Shown here: in pieces, positions 49,174 to 61,947 of the stretch
Numbering within the stretch: position 1 is the first letter of the stretch
Layout: each line of letters starts with the position of its first letter
Assembly (NCBI RefSeq): GCF_051014685.1
Contig: NW_027479292.1
Span: 98,273 to 162,272 of the forward strand
DNA from: Ptiloglossa arizonensis
Taxonomy: Eukaryota; Arthropoda; Insecta; Hymenoptera; Colletidae
Direction: 5' to 3'
Length of the DNA stretch: 64,000 bases
Translations under genes and position numbers: made by a program
Notes under the pieces: generated by a model
Told to the model about the DNA's origin: nothing
Databases searched by the model: none
Seen by the model: the letters and a program-made list of their open reading frames with translations, nothing else

Positions 49174-51797
49174 AGAAATTCGCCCCATTACAACGGTATG
49201 AGTAGTTTTCCCCTAGGCCGTTCTAGTTATTCGTTTCGAGCATCAGAATTGCGAAAATTTGGAGTTTCTCAATCGTTTCTTACCTCAAAACTGCCATATC
49301 TCGCGAACGGATTGACCAATCCGCAAAGTTTCTGTTGCATCTGAAAGTAGAAACTAGCCCCATTACAACGGTATGAGTAGTTTTCCCCTAGGCCGTTCTA
49401 GTTATTCGTTTCGAGCATCAGAACTGCGAAAATTTGGAGTTTCTCAAGCGTTTCTTACCTCAAAACTGCCATATCTCGCGAACGGATTGACCAATCCGCA
49501 AAGTTTCTGTTGCATCTGAAAGTAGAAACTAGCCCCATTACAACGGTATGAGTAGTTTTCCCTTAGGCCGTTTTGGTTATTCGTTTCGAGCATCAGAACT
49601 GCGAAAATTTGGAGTTTTTCAAGCGTTTCTTACATCAAAACTGCCATATCTCGCGAACGGATTGACCAATCCGCAAAGTTTCTGTTGCATCTGAAAGTAG
49701 AAATTCGCCCCATTACAACGGTATGAGTAGTTTTCCCCTAGGCCGTTCTAGTTATTCGTTTCGAGCATCAGAACTGCGAAAATTTGGAGTTTCTCAAGCG
49801 TTTCTTACCTCAAAACTGCCATATCTCGCGAACGGATTGACCAATCCGCAAAGTATCTGTTGCATCTGAAAGTAGAAACTAGCCCCATTACAAAGGTATG
49901 AGTAGTTTTCCCCTAGGCCGTTTTGGTTATTCGTTTCGAGTATCAGAACTGCGAAAATTTCTAGTTTTTCAAGCGTTTCTTACCTCAAAACTGCCATATC
50001 TCGCGAACGGATTGACCAATCCGCAAAGTTTCTTTTGCATCTGAAAGTAGAAACTAGCCCCATTACAACGGTATGAGTAGTGTTCCCCTAGGCCGTTCTA
50101 GTTATTCGTTTCGAGCATCAGAACTGCGAAAATTTGGAGTTTCTCAAGCGTTTCTTACCTCAAAACTGCCATTACTCGCGAACGGATTGACCAATCCGCA
50201 AAGTTTCTGTTGCATCTGAAAGTAGAAACTAGCCCCATTACAACGGTATGAGTAGTTTTCCCCTAGGCCGTTTTGGTTATTCGTTTCGAGCATCAGAACT
50301 GCGAAAATTTGGAGTTTTTCAAGCGTTTCTTACCTCAAAACTGCCATATCTCGCGAACGGATTGACCAATCCGCAAAGTTTCTGTTGCATCTGAAAGTAG
50401 AAATTCGCCCCATTACAACGGTATGAGTAGTTTTCCCCTAGGCCGTTCTAGTTATTCGTTTCGAGCATCAGAATTGCGAAAATTTGGAGTTTCTCAATCG
50501 TTTCTTACCTCAAAACTGCCATATCTCGCGAACGGATTGACCAATCCGCAAAGTTTCTGTTGCATCTGAAAGTAGAAACTAGCCCCATTACAACGGTATG
50601 AGTAGTTTTCCCCTAGGCCGTTCTAGTTATTCGTTTCGAGCATCAGAACTGCGAAAATTTGGAGTTTCTCAAGCGTTTCTTACCTCAAAACTGCCATATC
50701 TCGCGAACGGATTGACCAATCCGCAAAGTTTCTGTTGCATCTGAAAGTAGAAACTAGCCCCATTACAACGGTATGAGTAGTTTTCCCCTAGGCCGTTTTG
50801 GTTATTCGTTTCGAGCATCAGAACTGCGAAAATTTGGAGTTTTTCAAGCGTTTCTTACCTCAAAACTGCCATATCTCGCGAACGGATTGACCAATCCGCA
50901 AAGTTTCTGTTGCTCTGAAAGTAGAAATTCGCCCCATTACAACGGTATGAGTAGTTTTCCCCTAGGCCGTTCTAGTTATTCGTTTCGAGCATCAGAATTG
51001 CGAAAATTTGGAGTTTCTCAATCGTTTCTTACCTCAAAACTGCCATATCTCGCGAACGGATTGACCAATCCGCAAAGTTTCTGTTGCATCTGAAAGTAGA
51101 AACTAGCCCCATTACAACGGTATGAGTAGTTTTCCCCTAGGCCGTTCTAGTTATTCGTTTCGAGCATCAGAACTGCGAAAATTTGGAGTTTCTCAAGCGT
51201 TTCTTACCTCAAAACTGCCATATCTCGCGAACGGATTGACCAATCCGCAAAGTTTCTGTTGCATCTGAAAGTAGAAACTAGCCCCATTACAACGGTATGA
51301 GTAGTTTTCCCTTAGGCCGTTTTGGTTATTCGTTTCGAGCATCAGAACTGCGAAAATTTGGAGTTTTTCAAGCGTTTCTTACATCAAAACTGCCATATCT
51401 CGCGAACGGATTGACCAATCCGCAAAGTTTCTGTTGCATCTGAAAGTAGAAATTCGCCCCATTACAACGGTATGAGTAGTTTTCCCCTAGGCCGTTCTAG
51501 TTATTCGTTTCGAGCATCAGAACTGCGAAAATTTGGAGTTTCTCAAGCGTTTCTTACCTCAAAACTGCCATATCTCGCGAACGGATTGACCAATCCGCAA
51601 AGTATCTGTTGCATCTGAAAGTAGAAACTAGCCCCATTACAAAGGTATGAGTAGTTTTCCCCTAGGCCGTTTTGGTTATTCGTTTCGAGTATCAGAACTG
51701 CGAAAATTTCTAGTTTTTCAAGCGTTTCTTACCTCAAAACTGCCATATCTCGCGAACGGATTGACCAATCCGCAAAGTTTCTTTTGCATCTGAAAGT
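49174..51797 (+). repeat. 10-monomer unit, first half duplicated
   Basis: Five monomers at 49174-50048 (n; l; g with CCTTAGG and TTACATC; a monomer with AGTATCTG; an A21 monomer with GAGTATC, TTTCTAG and TCTTTTGC) are repeated at 50923-51797. The start-to-start distance is 1749 bp, ten monomers minus the deletion near 50914. The private combination in the fifth monomer makes the match unambiguous. The intervening five monomers include one with CCATTACTCG (50049). Confidence 0.88.
50749..50922 (+). repeat. 174-bp monomer with a 1-bp deletion
   Basis: TTGCATCTG has become TTGCTCTG (loss of A166, between 50913 and 50914). Because 174 is a multiple of three, this monomer and the next are read in the same frame, which opens an accidental plus-strand frame at 50773-51093. 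Confidence 0.93.
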
Positions 51798-53897
51798 AGA
51801 AACTAGCCCCAATACAACGGTATGAGTAGTTTTCCCCTAGGCCGTTTTGGTTATTCGTTTCGAGCATCAGAACTGCGAAAATTTGGAGTTTTTCAAGCGT
51901 TTCTTACCTCAAAACTGCCATATCTCGCGAACGGATTGACCAATCCGCAAAGTTTCTGTTGCATCTGAAAGTAGAAACTAGCCCCATTACAAAGGTATGA
52001 GTAGTTTTCCCTTAGGCCGTTTTGGTTATTCGTTTCGAGCATCAGAACTGCGAAAATTTGGAGTTTTTCAAGCGTTTCTTACCTCAAAACTGCCATATCT
52101 CGCGAACGGATTGACCAATCCGCAAAGTTTCTGTTGCATCTGAAAGTAGAAACTAGCCCCATTACAACGGTATGAGTAGTGTTCCCCTAGGCCGTTCTAG
52201 TTATTCGTTTCGAGCATCAGAACTGCGAAAATTTGGAGTTTCTCAAGCGTTTCTTACCTCAAAACTGCCATTACTCGCGAACGGATTGACCAATCCGCAA
52301 AGTTTCTGTTGCATCTGAAAGTAGAAACGAGCCCCATTACAACGGTATGAGTAGTTTTCCCCTAGGCCGTTCTAGTTATTCGTTTCGAGCATCAGAACTG
52401 CAAAAATTTGGAGTTTTTCAGGCGTTTCTTACCTCAAAACTGCCATATCTCGCGAACGGATTGACCAATCTGCAAAGTTTCTGTTGCATCTGAAAGTAGA
52501 AACTAGCCCCATTACAACGGTATGAGTAGTTTTCCCCTAGGCCGTTCTAGTTATTCGTTTCGAGCATCAGAACTGCAAAAATTTGGAGTTTTTCAAGCGT
52601 TTCTTATATCAGAACTGCCATATCTCGCGAACGGATTGACCAATCCGCAAAGTTTCTGTTGCATCTGAAAGTAGAAACTAGCCCCATTACAACGGTATGA
52701 GTAGTTTTCCCCTAGGCCGTTCTAGTTATTCGTTTCGAGCATCAGAACTGCGAAAATTTGGAGTTTCTCAAGCGTTTCTTACCTCAAAACTGCCATATCT
52801 CGCGAACGGATTGACCAATCCGCAAAGTTTCTGTTGCATCTGAAAGTAGAAACTAGCCCCATTACAAAGGTATGAGTAGTTTTCCCCTAGGCCGTTTTGG
52901 TTATTCGTTTCGAGTATCAGAACTGCGAAAATTTGGAGTTTTTCAAGCGTTTCTTACCTCAAAACTGCCATATCTCGCGAACGGATTGACCAATCCGCAA
53001 AGTTTCTGTTGCATCTGAAAGTAGAAACTAGCCCCATTACAAAGGTATGAGTAGTTTTCCCTTAGGCCGTTTTGGTTATTCGTTTCGAGCATCAGAACTG
53101 CGAAAATTTGGAGTTTTTCAAGCGTTTCTTACCTCAAAACTGCCATATCTCGCGAACGGATTGACCAATCCGCAAAGTTTCTGTTGCATCTGAAAGTAGA
53201 AACTAGCCCCATTACAACGGTATGAGTAGTGTTCCCCTAGGCCGTTCTAGTTATTCGTTTCGAGCATCAGAACTGCGAAAATTTGGAGTTTCTCAAGCGT
53301 TTCTTACCTCAAAACTGCCATTACTCGCGAACGGATTGACCAATCCGCAAAGTTTCTGTTGCATCTGAAAGTAGAAACGAGCCCCATTACAACGGTATGA
53401 GTAGTTTTCCCCTAGGCCGTTCTAGTTATTCGTTTCGAGCATCAGAACTGCAAAAATTTGGAGTTTTTCAGGCGTTTCTTACCTCAAAACTGCCATATCT
53501 CGCGAACGAATTGACCAATCTGCAAAGTTTCTGTTGCATCTGAAAGTAGAAACTAGCCCCATTACAACGGTATGAGTAGTTTTCCCCTAGGCCGTTCTAG
53601 TTATTCGTTTCGAGCATCAGAACTGCAAAAATTTGGAGTTTTTCAAGCGTTTCTTATATCAGAACTGCCATATCTCGCGAACGGATTGACCAATCCGCAA
53701 AGTTTCTGTTGCATCTGAAAGTAGAAACTAGCCCCATTACAACGGTATGAGTAGTGTTCCCCTAGGCCGTTCTAGTTATTCGTTTCGAGCATCAGAACTG
53801 CAAAAATTTGGAGTTTTTCAAGCGTTTCTTACCTCAAAACTGCCATATCTCGCGAACGGATTGACCAATCTGCAAAGTTTCTGTTGCATCTGAAAGT
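51798..53897 (+). repeat. 6-monomer unit, 1050 bp, partly duplicated
   Basis: After one CAATAC monomer (51798), the series A21/CCTTAGG, G34/CCATTACTCG, CGAGCCCC with CAGGCG, TATATCAGAAC, l and A21/GAGTATC occupies 51973-53022. Its first four monomers return at 53023-53722, 1050 bp away. A c-type monomer follows at 53723. The AT-to-TA change giving CCATTACTCG recurs at 50049, 52148, 53198 and 55998. Confidence 0.87.
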
Positions 53898-56697
53898 AGA
53901 AACTAGCCCCATTACAACGGTATGAGTAGTTTTCCCCTAGGCCGTTCTAGTTATTCGTTTCGAGCATCAGAACTGCAAAAATTTGGAGTTTTTCAAGCGT
54001 TTCTTACCTCAAAACTGCCATATCTCGCGAACGGATTGACCAATCCGCAAAGTTTCTGTTGCATCTAAAAGTAGAAACTAGCCCCATTACAACGGTATGA
54101 GTAGTTTTCCCGTAGGCCGTTCTAGTTATTCGTTTCGAGCATCAGAATTGCGAAAATTTGGAGTTTCTCAATCGTTTCTTACCTCAAAACTGCCATATCT
54201 CGCGAACGGATTGACCAATCCGCAAAGGTTCTGTTGCATCTGAAAGTAGAAACTAGCCCCATTACAACGGTATGAGTAGTTTTCCCGTAGGCCGTTCTAG
54301 TTATTCGTTTCGAGCATCAGAATTGCGAAAATTTGGAGTTTCTCAATCGTTTCTTACCTCAAAACTGCCATATCTCGCGAACGGATTGACCAATCCGCAA
54401 AGTTTCTGTTGCATCTGAAAGTAGAAACTCGCCCCATTACAACGGTATGAGTAGTTTTCCCCTAGGCCGTTTTGGTTATTCGTTTCGAGCATCAGAACTG
54501 CGAAAATTTGGAGTTTTTCAAGCGTTTCTTACCTCAAAACTGCCATATCTCGCGAACGGATTGACCAATCCGCAAAGTTTCTGTTGCATCTGAAAGTAGA
54601 AACTAGCCCCATTACAACGGTATGAGTAGTTTTCCTCTAGGCCGTTCTAGTTATTCGTTTCGAGCATCAGAACTGCAAAAATTTGGAGTTTTTCAGGCGT
54701 TTCTTACCTCAAAACTGCCATATCTCGCGAACGGATTGACCAATCCGCAAAGTTTCTGTTGCATCTGAAAGTAGAAACTCGCCCCATTACAACGGTATGA
54801 GTAGTTATCCCCTAGGCCGTTCTAGTTATTCGTTTCGAGCATCAGAACTGCGAAAATTTGGAGTTTCTCAAGCGTTTCTTACCTCAAAACTGCCATATCT
54901 CGCGAACGGATTGACCAATCCGCAAAGTTTCTGTTGCATCTGAAAGTAGAAACTCGACCCATTACAACGGTATGAGTAGTTTTCCCCTAGGCCGTTCTGG
55001 TTATTCGTTTCGAGCATCAGAAGTGCGAAAATTTGGAGTTTTTCAAGCGTTTCTTACCTCAAAACTGCCATATCTCGCGAACGGATTGACCAATCCGCAA
55101 AGTTTCTGTTGCATCTGAAAGTAGAAACTCGCCCCATTACAACGGTATGAGTAGTTTTTCCCTAGGCCGTTCTAGTTATTCGTTTCGAGCATCAGAACTG
55201 CGAAAATTTGGAGTTTCTCAAGCGTTTCTTACCTCAAAACTGCCATATCTCGCGAACGGATTGACCAATCCGCAAAGTTTCTGTTGCATCTGAAAGTAGA
55301 AACTAGCCCCATTACAACGGTATGAGTAGTTTTCCCCTAGGCCGTTCTAGTTATTCGTTTCGAGCATCAGAATTGCGAAAATTTGGAGTTTCTCAATCGT
55401 TTCTTACCTCAAAACTGCCATATCTCGCGAACGGATTGACCAATCCGCAAAGTTTCTGTTGCATCTGAAAGTAGAAACTCGCCCCATTACAACGGTATGA
55501 GTAGTTTTCCCCTAGGCCGTTTTGGTTATTCGTTTCGAGCATCAGAACTGCGAAAATTTGGAGTTTTTCAAGCGTTTCTTACCTCAAAACTGCCATATCT
55601 CGCGAACGGATTGACCAATCCGCAAAGTTTCTGTTGCATCTGAAAGTAGAAACTAGCCCCATTACAACGGTATGAGTAGTTTTCCCCTAGGCCGTTCTAG
55701 TTATTCGTTTCGAGCATCAGAACTGCAAAAATTTGGAGTTTTTCAGGCGTTTCTTACCTCAAAACTGCCATATCTCGCGAACGGATTGACCAATCCGCAA
55801 AGTTTCTGTTGCATCTGAAAGTAGAAACTAGCCCCATTACAAGGGTATGAGTAGTTTTCCCCTAGGCCGTTTTGGTTATTCGTTTCGAGCATCAGAACTG
55901 CAAAAATTTGGAGTTTTTCAAGCGTTTCTTACCGCAAAACTGCCATATCTCGCGAACGGATTGACCAATCCGCAAAGTTTCTGTTGCATCTAAAAGTAGA
56001 AACTAGCCCCATTACAACGGTATGAGTAGTTTTCCCCTAGGCCGTTCTAGTTATTCGTTTCGAGCATCAGAACTGCGAAAATTTGGAGTTTCTCAAGCGT
56101 TTCTTACCTCAAAACTGCCATTACTCGCGAACGGATTGACCAATCCGCAAAGTTTCTGTTGCATCTGAAAGTAGAAACTAGCCCCATTACAACGGTATGA
56201 GTAGTTTTCCCCTAGGCCGTACTAGTTATTCGTTTCGAGCATCAGAACTGCGAAAATTTGGAGTTTCTCAATCGTTTCTTACCTCAAAACTGCCATATCT
56301 CGCGAACGGATTGACCAATCCGCAAAGTTTCTGTTGCATCTGAAAGTAGAAACTCGCCCCATTACAACGGTATGAGTAGTTTTCCCCTAGGCCGTTTTGG
56401 TTATTCGTTTCGAGCATCAGAACTGCGAAAATTTGGAGTTTTTCAAGCGTTTCTTACCTCAAAACTGCCATATCTCGCGAACGGATTGACCAATCCGCAA
56501 AGTTTCTGTTGCATCTGAAAGTAGAAACTAGCCCCATTACAACGGTATGAGTAGTTTTCCTCTAGGCCGTTCTAGTTATTCGTTTCGAGCATCAGAACTG
56601 CAAAAATTTGGAGTTTTTCAGGCGTTTCTTACCTCAAAACTGCCATATCTCGCGAACGGATTGACCAATCCGCAAAGTTTCTGTTGCATCTGAAAGT
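53898..56697 (+). repeat. n-g-o module mosaic
   Basis: The sequence n, CTCGCCCC/TTGG and o occurs at 54248, 55298 and, with a half-n first monomer (T100 only), at 56173. Spacings are 1050 and 875 bp, so units of different length are built from the same core. Rare markers include CCCGTAGG (54073, 54248), CCTCTAGG (54598, 56523), GTTATCCCC (54773) and ACAAGGG (55843). Confidence 0.83.
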
Positions 56698-59600
56698 AGA
56701 AACTCGCCCCATTACAACGGTATGAGTAGTTATCCCCTAGGCCGTTCTAGTTATTCGTTTCGAGCATCAGAACTGCGAAAATTTGGAGTTTCTCAAGCGT
56801 TTCTTACCTCAAAACTGCCATATCTCGCGAACGGATTGACCAATCCGCAAAGTTTCTATTGCATCTGAAAGTAGAAATTCGCCCCATTACAACGGTATGA
56901 GTAGTTTTCCCCTAGGCCGTTCTAGTTATTCGTTTCGAGCATCAGAACTGCGAAAATTTGGAGTTTCTCAAGCGTTTCTTACCTCAAAACTGCCATATCT
57001 CGCGAACGGATTGACCAATCCGCAAAGTTTCTGTTACATCTGAAAGTAGAAACTAGCCCCATTACAACGGTATGAGTAGTTTTCCCCTAGGCCGTTCTAG
57101 TTATTCGTTTCGAGCATCAGAACTGCGAAAATTTGGAGTTTCTCAAGCGTTTCTTACCTCAAAACTGCCATATCTCGCGAACGGATTGACCAATCCCCAA
57201 AGTTTCTGTTGCATCTGAAAGTAGAAACTAGCCCCATTACAACGGTATGAGTAGTTTTCCCCTAGGCCGTTTTGGTTATTCGTTTCGAGCATCAGAACTG
57301 CGAAAATTTGGAGTTTTTCAAGCGTTTCTTACCTCAAAACTGCCATATCTCGCGAACGGATTGACCAATCCGCAAAGTTTCTGTTGCATCTGAAAGTAGA
57401 AACTAGCCCCATTACAACGGTATGAGTAGTTTTCCTCTAGGCCGTTCTAGTTATTCGTTTCGAGCATCAGAACTGCAAAAATTTGGAGTTTTTCAGGCGT
57501 TTCTTACCTCAAAACTGCCATATCTCGCGAACGGATTGACCAATCCGCAAAGTTTCTGTTGCATCTGAAAGTAGAAACTAGCCCCATTACAACGGTATGA
57601 GTAGTTTTCCCCTAGGCCGTTTTGGTTATTCGTTTCGAGCATCAGAACTGCGAAAATTTGGAGTTTTTCAAGCGTTTCTTACCTCAAAACTGCCATATCT
57701 CGCGAACGGATTGACCAATCCGCAAAGTTTCTGTTGCATCTGAAAGTAGAAATTCGCCCCATTACAACGGTATGAGTAGTTTTCCCCTAGGCCGTTTTGG
57801 TTATTCGTTTCGAGCATCAGAACTGCGAAAATTTGGAGTTTTTCAAGCGTTTCTTACCTCAAAACTGCCATATCTCGCGAACGGATTGACCAATCCGCAA
57901 AGTTTCTGTTACATCTGAAAGTAGAAACTAGCCCCATTACAACGGTATGAGTAGTGTTCCCCTAGGCCGTTCTAGTTATTCGTTTCGAGCATCAGAACTG
58001 CGAAAATTTGGAGTTTCTCAAGCGTTTCTTACCTCAAAACTGCCATATCTCGCGAACGGATTGACCAATCCCCAAAGTTTCTGTTGCATCTGAAAGTAGA
58101 AACTCGCCCCATTACAACGGTATGAGTAGTTTTCCCCTAGGCCGTTTTGGTTATTCGTTTCGAGCATCAGAACTGCGAAAATTTGGAGTTTTTCAAGCGT
58201 TTCTTACCTCAAAACTGCCATATCTCGCGAACGGATTGACCAATCCGCAAAGTTTCTGTTGCATCTGAAAGTAGAAACTAGCCCCATTACAACGGTATGA
58301 GTAGTTTTCCCCTAGGCCGTTTTGGTTATTCGTATCGAGCATCAGAACTGCGAAAATTTGGAGTTTTTCAAGCGTTTCTTACCTCAAAACTGCCATATCT
58401 CGCGAACGGATTGACCAATCCGCAAAGTTTCTGTTGCATCTGAAAGTAGAAATTCGCCCCATTACAACGGTATGAGTAGTTTTCCCCTAGGCCGTTTTGG
58501 TTATTCGTTTCGAGCATCAGAACTGCGAAAATTTGGAGTTTGTCAAGCGTTTCTTACCTCAAAACTGCCATATCTCGCGAACGGATTGACCAATCCGCAA
58601 AGTTTCTGTTGCATCTGAAAGTAGAAATTCGCCCCATTACAACGGTATGAGTAGTTTTCCCCTAGGCCGTTTTGGTTATTCGTTTCGAGCATCAGAACTG
58701 CGAAAATTTGGAGTTTTTCAAGCGTTTCTTACCTCAAAACTGCCATATCTCGCGAACGGATTGACCAATCCGCAAAGTTTCTGTTGCATCTGAAAGTAGA
58801 AATTCGCCCCATTACAACGGTATGAGTAGTTTTCCCCTAGGCCGTTTTGGTTATTCGTTTCGAGCATCAGAACTGCGAAAATTTGGAGTTTCTCAAGCGT
58901 TTCTTACCTCAAAACTGCCATATCTCGCGAACGGATTGACCAATCCGCAAAGTTTCTGTTACATCTGAAAGTAGAAACTAGCCCCATTACAACGGTATGA
59001 GTAGTTTTCCCCTAGGCCGTTCTAGTTATTCGTTTCGAGCATCAGAACTGCGAAAATTTGGAGTTTCTCAAGCGTTTCTTACCTCAAAACTGCCATATCT
59101 CGCGAACGGATTGACCAATCCGCAAAGTTTCTGTTGCATCTGAAAGTAGAAACTAGCCCCATTACAACGGTATGAGTAGTTTTCCCCTAGGCCGTTTTGG
59201 TTATTCGTTTCGAGCATCAGAACTGCGAAAATTTGGAGTTTTTCAAGCGTTTCTTACCTCAAAACTGCCATATCTCGCGAACGGATTGACCAATCCGCAA
59301 AGTTTCTGTTGCATCTGAAAGTAGAAACTCGCCCCATTACAACGGTATGAGTAGTTATCCCCTAGGCCGTTCTAGTTATTCGTTTCGAGCATCAGAACTG
59401 CGAAAATTTGGAGTTTCTCAAGCGTTTCTTACCTCAAAACTGCCATATCTCGCGAACGGATTGACCAATCCGCAAAGTTTCTATTGCATCTGAAAGTAGA
59501 AATTCGCCCCATTACAACGGTATGAGTAGTTTTCCCCTAGGCCGTTCTAGTTATTCGTTTCGAGCATCAGAACTGCGAAAATTTGGAGTTTCTCAAGCGT

Positions 59601-61947
59601 TTCTTACCTCAAAACTGCCATATCTCGCGAACGGATTGACCAATCCGCAAAGTTTCTGTTACATCTGAAAGTAGAAACTAGCCCCATTACAACGGTATGA
59701 GTAGTTTTCCCCTAGGCCGTTCTAGTTATTCGTTTCGAGCATCAGAACTGCGAAAATTTGGAGTTTCTCAAGCGTTTCTTACCTCAAAACTGCCATATCT
59801 CGCGAACGGATTGACCAATCCCCAAAGTTTCTGTTGCATCTGAAAGTAGAAACTAGCCCCATTACAACGGTATGAGTAGTTTTCCCCTAGGCCGTTTTGG
59901 TTATTCGTTTCGAGCATCAGAACTGCGAAAATTTGGAGTTTTTCAAGCGTTTCTTACCTCAAAACTGCCATATCTCGCGAACGGATTGACCAATCCGCAA
60001 AGTTTCTGTTGCATCTGAAAGTAGAAACTAGCCCCATTACAACGGTATGAGTAGTTTTCCTCTAGGCCGTTCTAGTTATTCGTTTCGAGCATCAGAACTG
60101 CAAAAATTTGGAGTTTTTCAGGCGTTTCTTACCTCAAAACTGCCATATCTCGCGAACGGATTGACCAATCCGCAAAGTTTCTGTTGCATCTGAAAGTAGA
60201 AACTAGCCCCATTACAACGGTATGAGTAGTTTTCCCCTAGGCCGTTTTGGTTATTCGTTTCGAGCATCAGAACTGCGAAAATTTGGAGTTTTTCAAGCGT
60301 TTCTTACCTCAAAACTGCCATATCTCGCGAACGGATTGACCAATCCGCAAAGTTTCTGTTGCATCTGAAAGTAGAAATTCGCCCCATTACAACGGTATGA
60401 GTAGTTTTCCCCTAGGCCGTTTTGGTTATTCGTTTCGAGCATCAGAACTGCGAAAATTTGGAGTTTTTCAAGCGTTTCTTACCTCAAAACTGCCATATCT
60501 CGCGAACGGATTGACCAATCCGCAAAGTTTCTGTTACATCTGAAAGTAGAAACTAGCCCCATTACAACGGTATGAGTAGTGTTCCCCTAGGCCGTTCTAG
60601 TTATTCGTTTCGAGCATCAGAACTGCGAAAATTTGGAGTTTCTCAAGCGTTTCTTACCTCAAAACTGCCATATCTCGCGAACGGATTGACCAATCCCCAA
60701 AGTTTCTGTTGCATCTGAAAGTAGAAACTCGCCCCATTACAACGGTATGAGTAGTTTTCCCCTAGGCCGTTTTGGTTATTCGTTTCGAGCATCAGAACTG
60801 CGAAAATTTGGAGTTTTTCAAGCGTTTCTTACCTCAAAACTGCCATATCTCGCGAACGGATTGACCAATCCGCAAAGTTTCTGTTGCATCTGAAAGTAGA
60901 AACTAGCCCCATTACAACGGTATGAGTAGTTTTCCCCTAGGCCGTTTTGGTTATTCGTATCGAGCATCAGAACTGCGAAAATTTGGAGTTTTTCAAGCGT
61001 TTCTTACCTCAAAACTGCCATATCTCGCGAACGGATTGACCAATCCGCAAAGTTTCTGTTGCATCTGAAAGTAGAAATTCGCCCCATTACAACGGTATGA
61101 GTAGTTTTCCCCTAGGCCGTTTTGGTTATTCGTTTCGAGCATCAGAACTGCGAAAATTTGGAGTTTGTCAAGCGTTTCTTACCTCAAAACTGCCATATCT
61201 CGCGAACGGATTGACCAATCCGCAAAGTTTCTGTTGCATCTGAAAGTAGAAATTCGCCCCATTACAACGGTATGAGTAGTTTTCCCCTAGGCCGTTTTGG
61301 TTATTCGTTTCGAGCATCAGAACTGCGAAAATTTGGAGTTTTTCAAGCGTTTCTTACCTCAAAACTGCCATATCTCGCGAACGGATTGACCAATCCGCAA
61401 AGTTTCTGTTGCATCTGAAAGTAGAAATTCGCCCCATTACAACGGTATGAGTAGTTTTCCCCTAGGCCGTTTTGGTTATTCGTTTCGAGCATCAGAACTG
61501 CGAAAATTTGGAGTTTCTCAAGCGTTTCTTACCTCAAAACTGCCATATCTCGCGAACGGATTGACCAATCCGCAAAGTTTCTGTTACATCTGAAAGTAGA
61601 AACTAGCCCCATTACAACGGTATGAGTAGTTTTCCCCTAGGCCGTTCTAGTTATTCGTTTCGAGCATCAGAACTGCGAAAATTTGGAGTTTCTCAAGCGT
61701 TTCTTACCTCAAAACTGCCATATCTCGCGAACGGATTGACCAATCCGCAAAGTTTCTGTTGCATCTGAAAGTAGAAACTAGCCCCATTACAACGGTATGA
61801 GTAGTTTTCCCCTAGGCCGTTTTGGTTATTCGTTTCGAGCATCAGAACTGCGAAAATTTGGAGTTTTTCAAGCGTTTCTTACCTCAAAACTGCCATATCT
61901 CGCGAACGGATTGACCAATCCGCAAAGTTTCTGTTGCATCTGAAAGT
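56698..61947 (+). repeat. 15-monomer HOR, 2625 bp, two copies
   Basis: The order is GTTATCCCC type, a, k, g, o, g, e/a, c/k-like with G34, CTCGCCCC/TTGG, j', m, e, e/a, l, g. It occupies 56698-59322 and 59323-61947. Reading diagnostic sites monomer by monomer I found no difference between the copies, so this is among the most recent amplifications in the window. The unit joins markers of the 45-56 kb mosaic (GTTATCCCC, o) with those of the 27-33 kb domain (k, j', m). Confidence 0.93.

Noticed and set aside
50773..51093. 106-codon plus-strand open frame with an internal repeat
   Set aside because: Produced by the 1-bp deletion near 50914, which makes one monomer 174 bp and keeps two monomers in frame. 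No codon bias or family resemblance.
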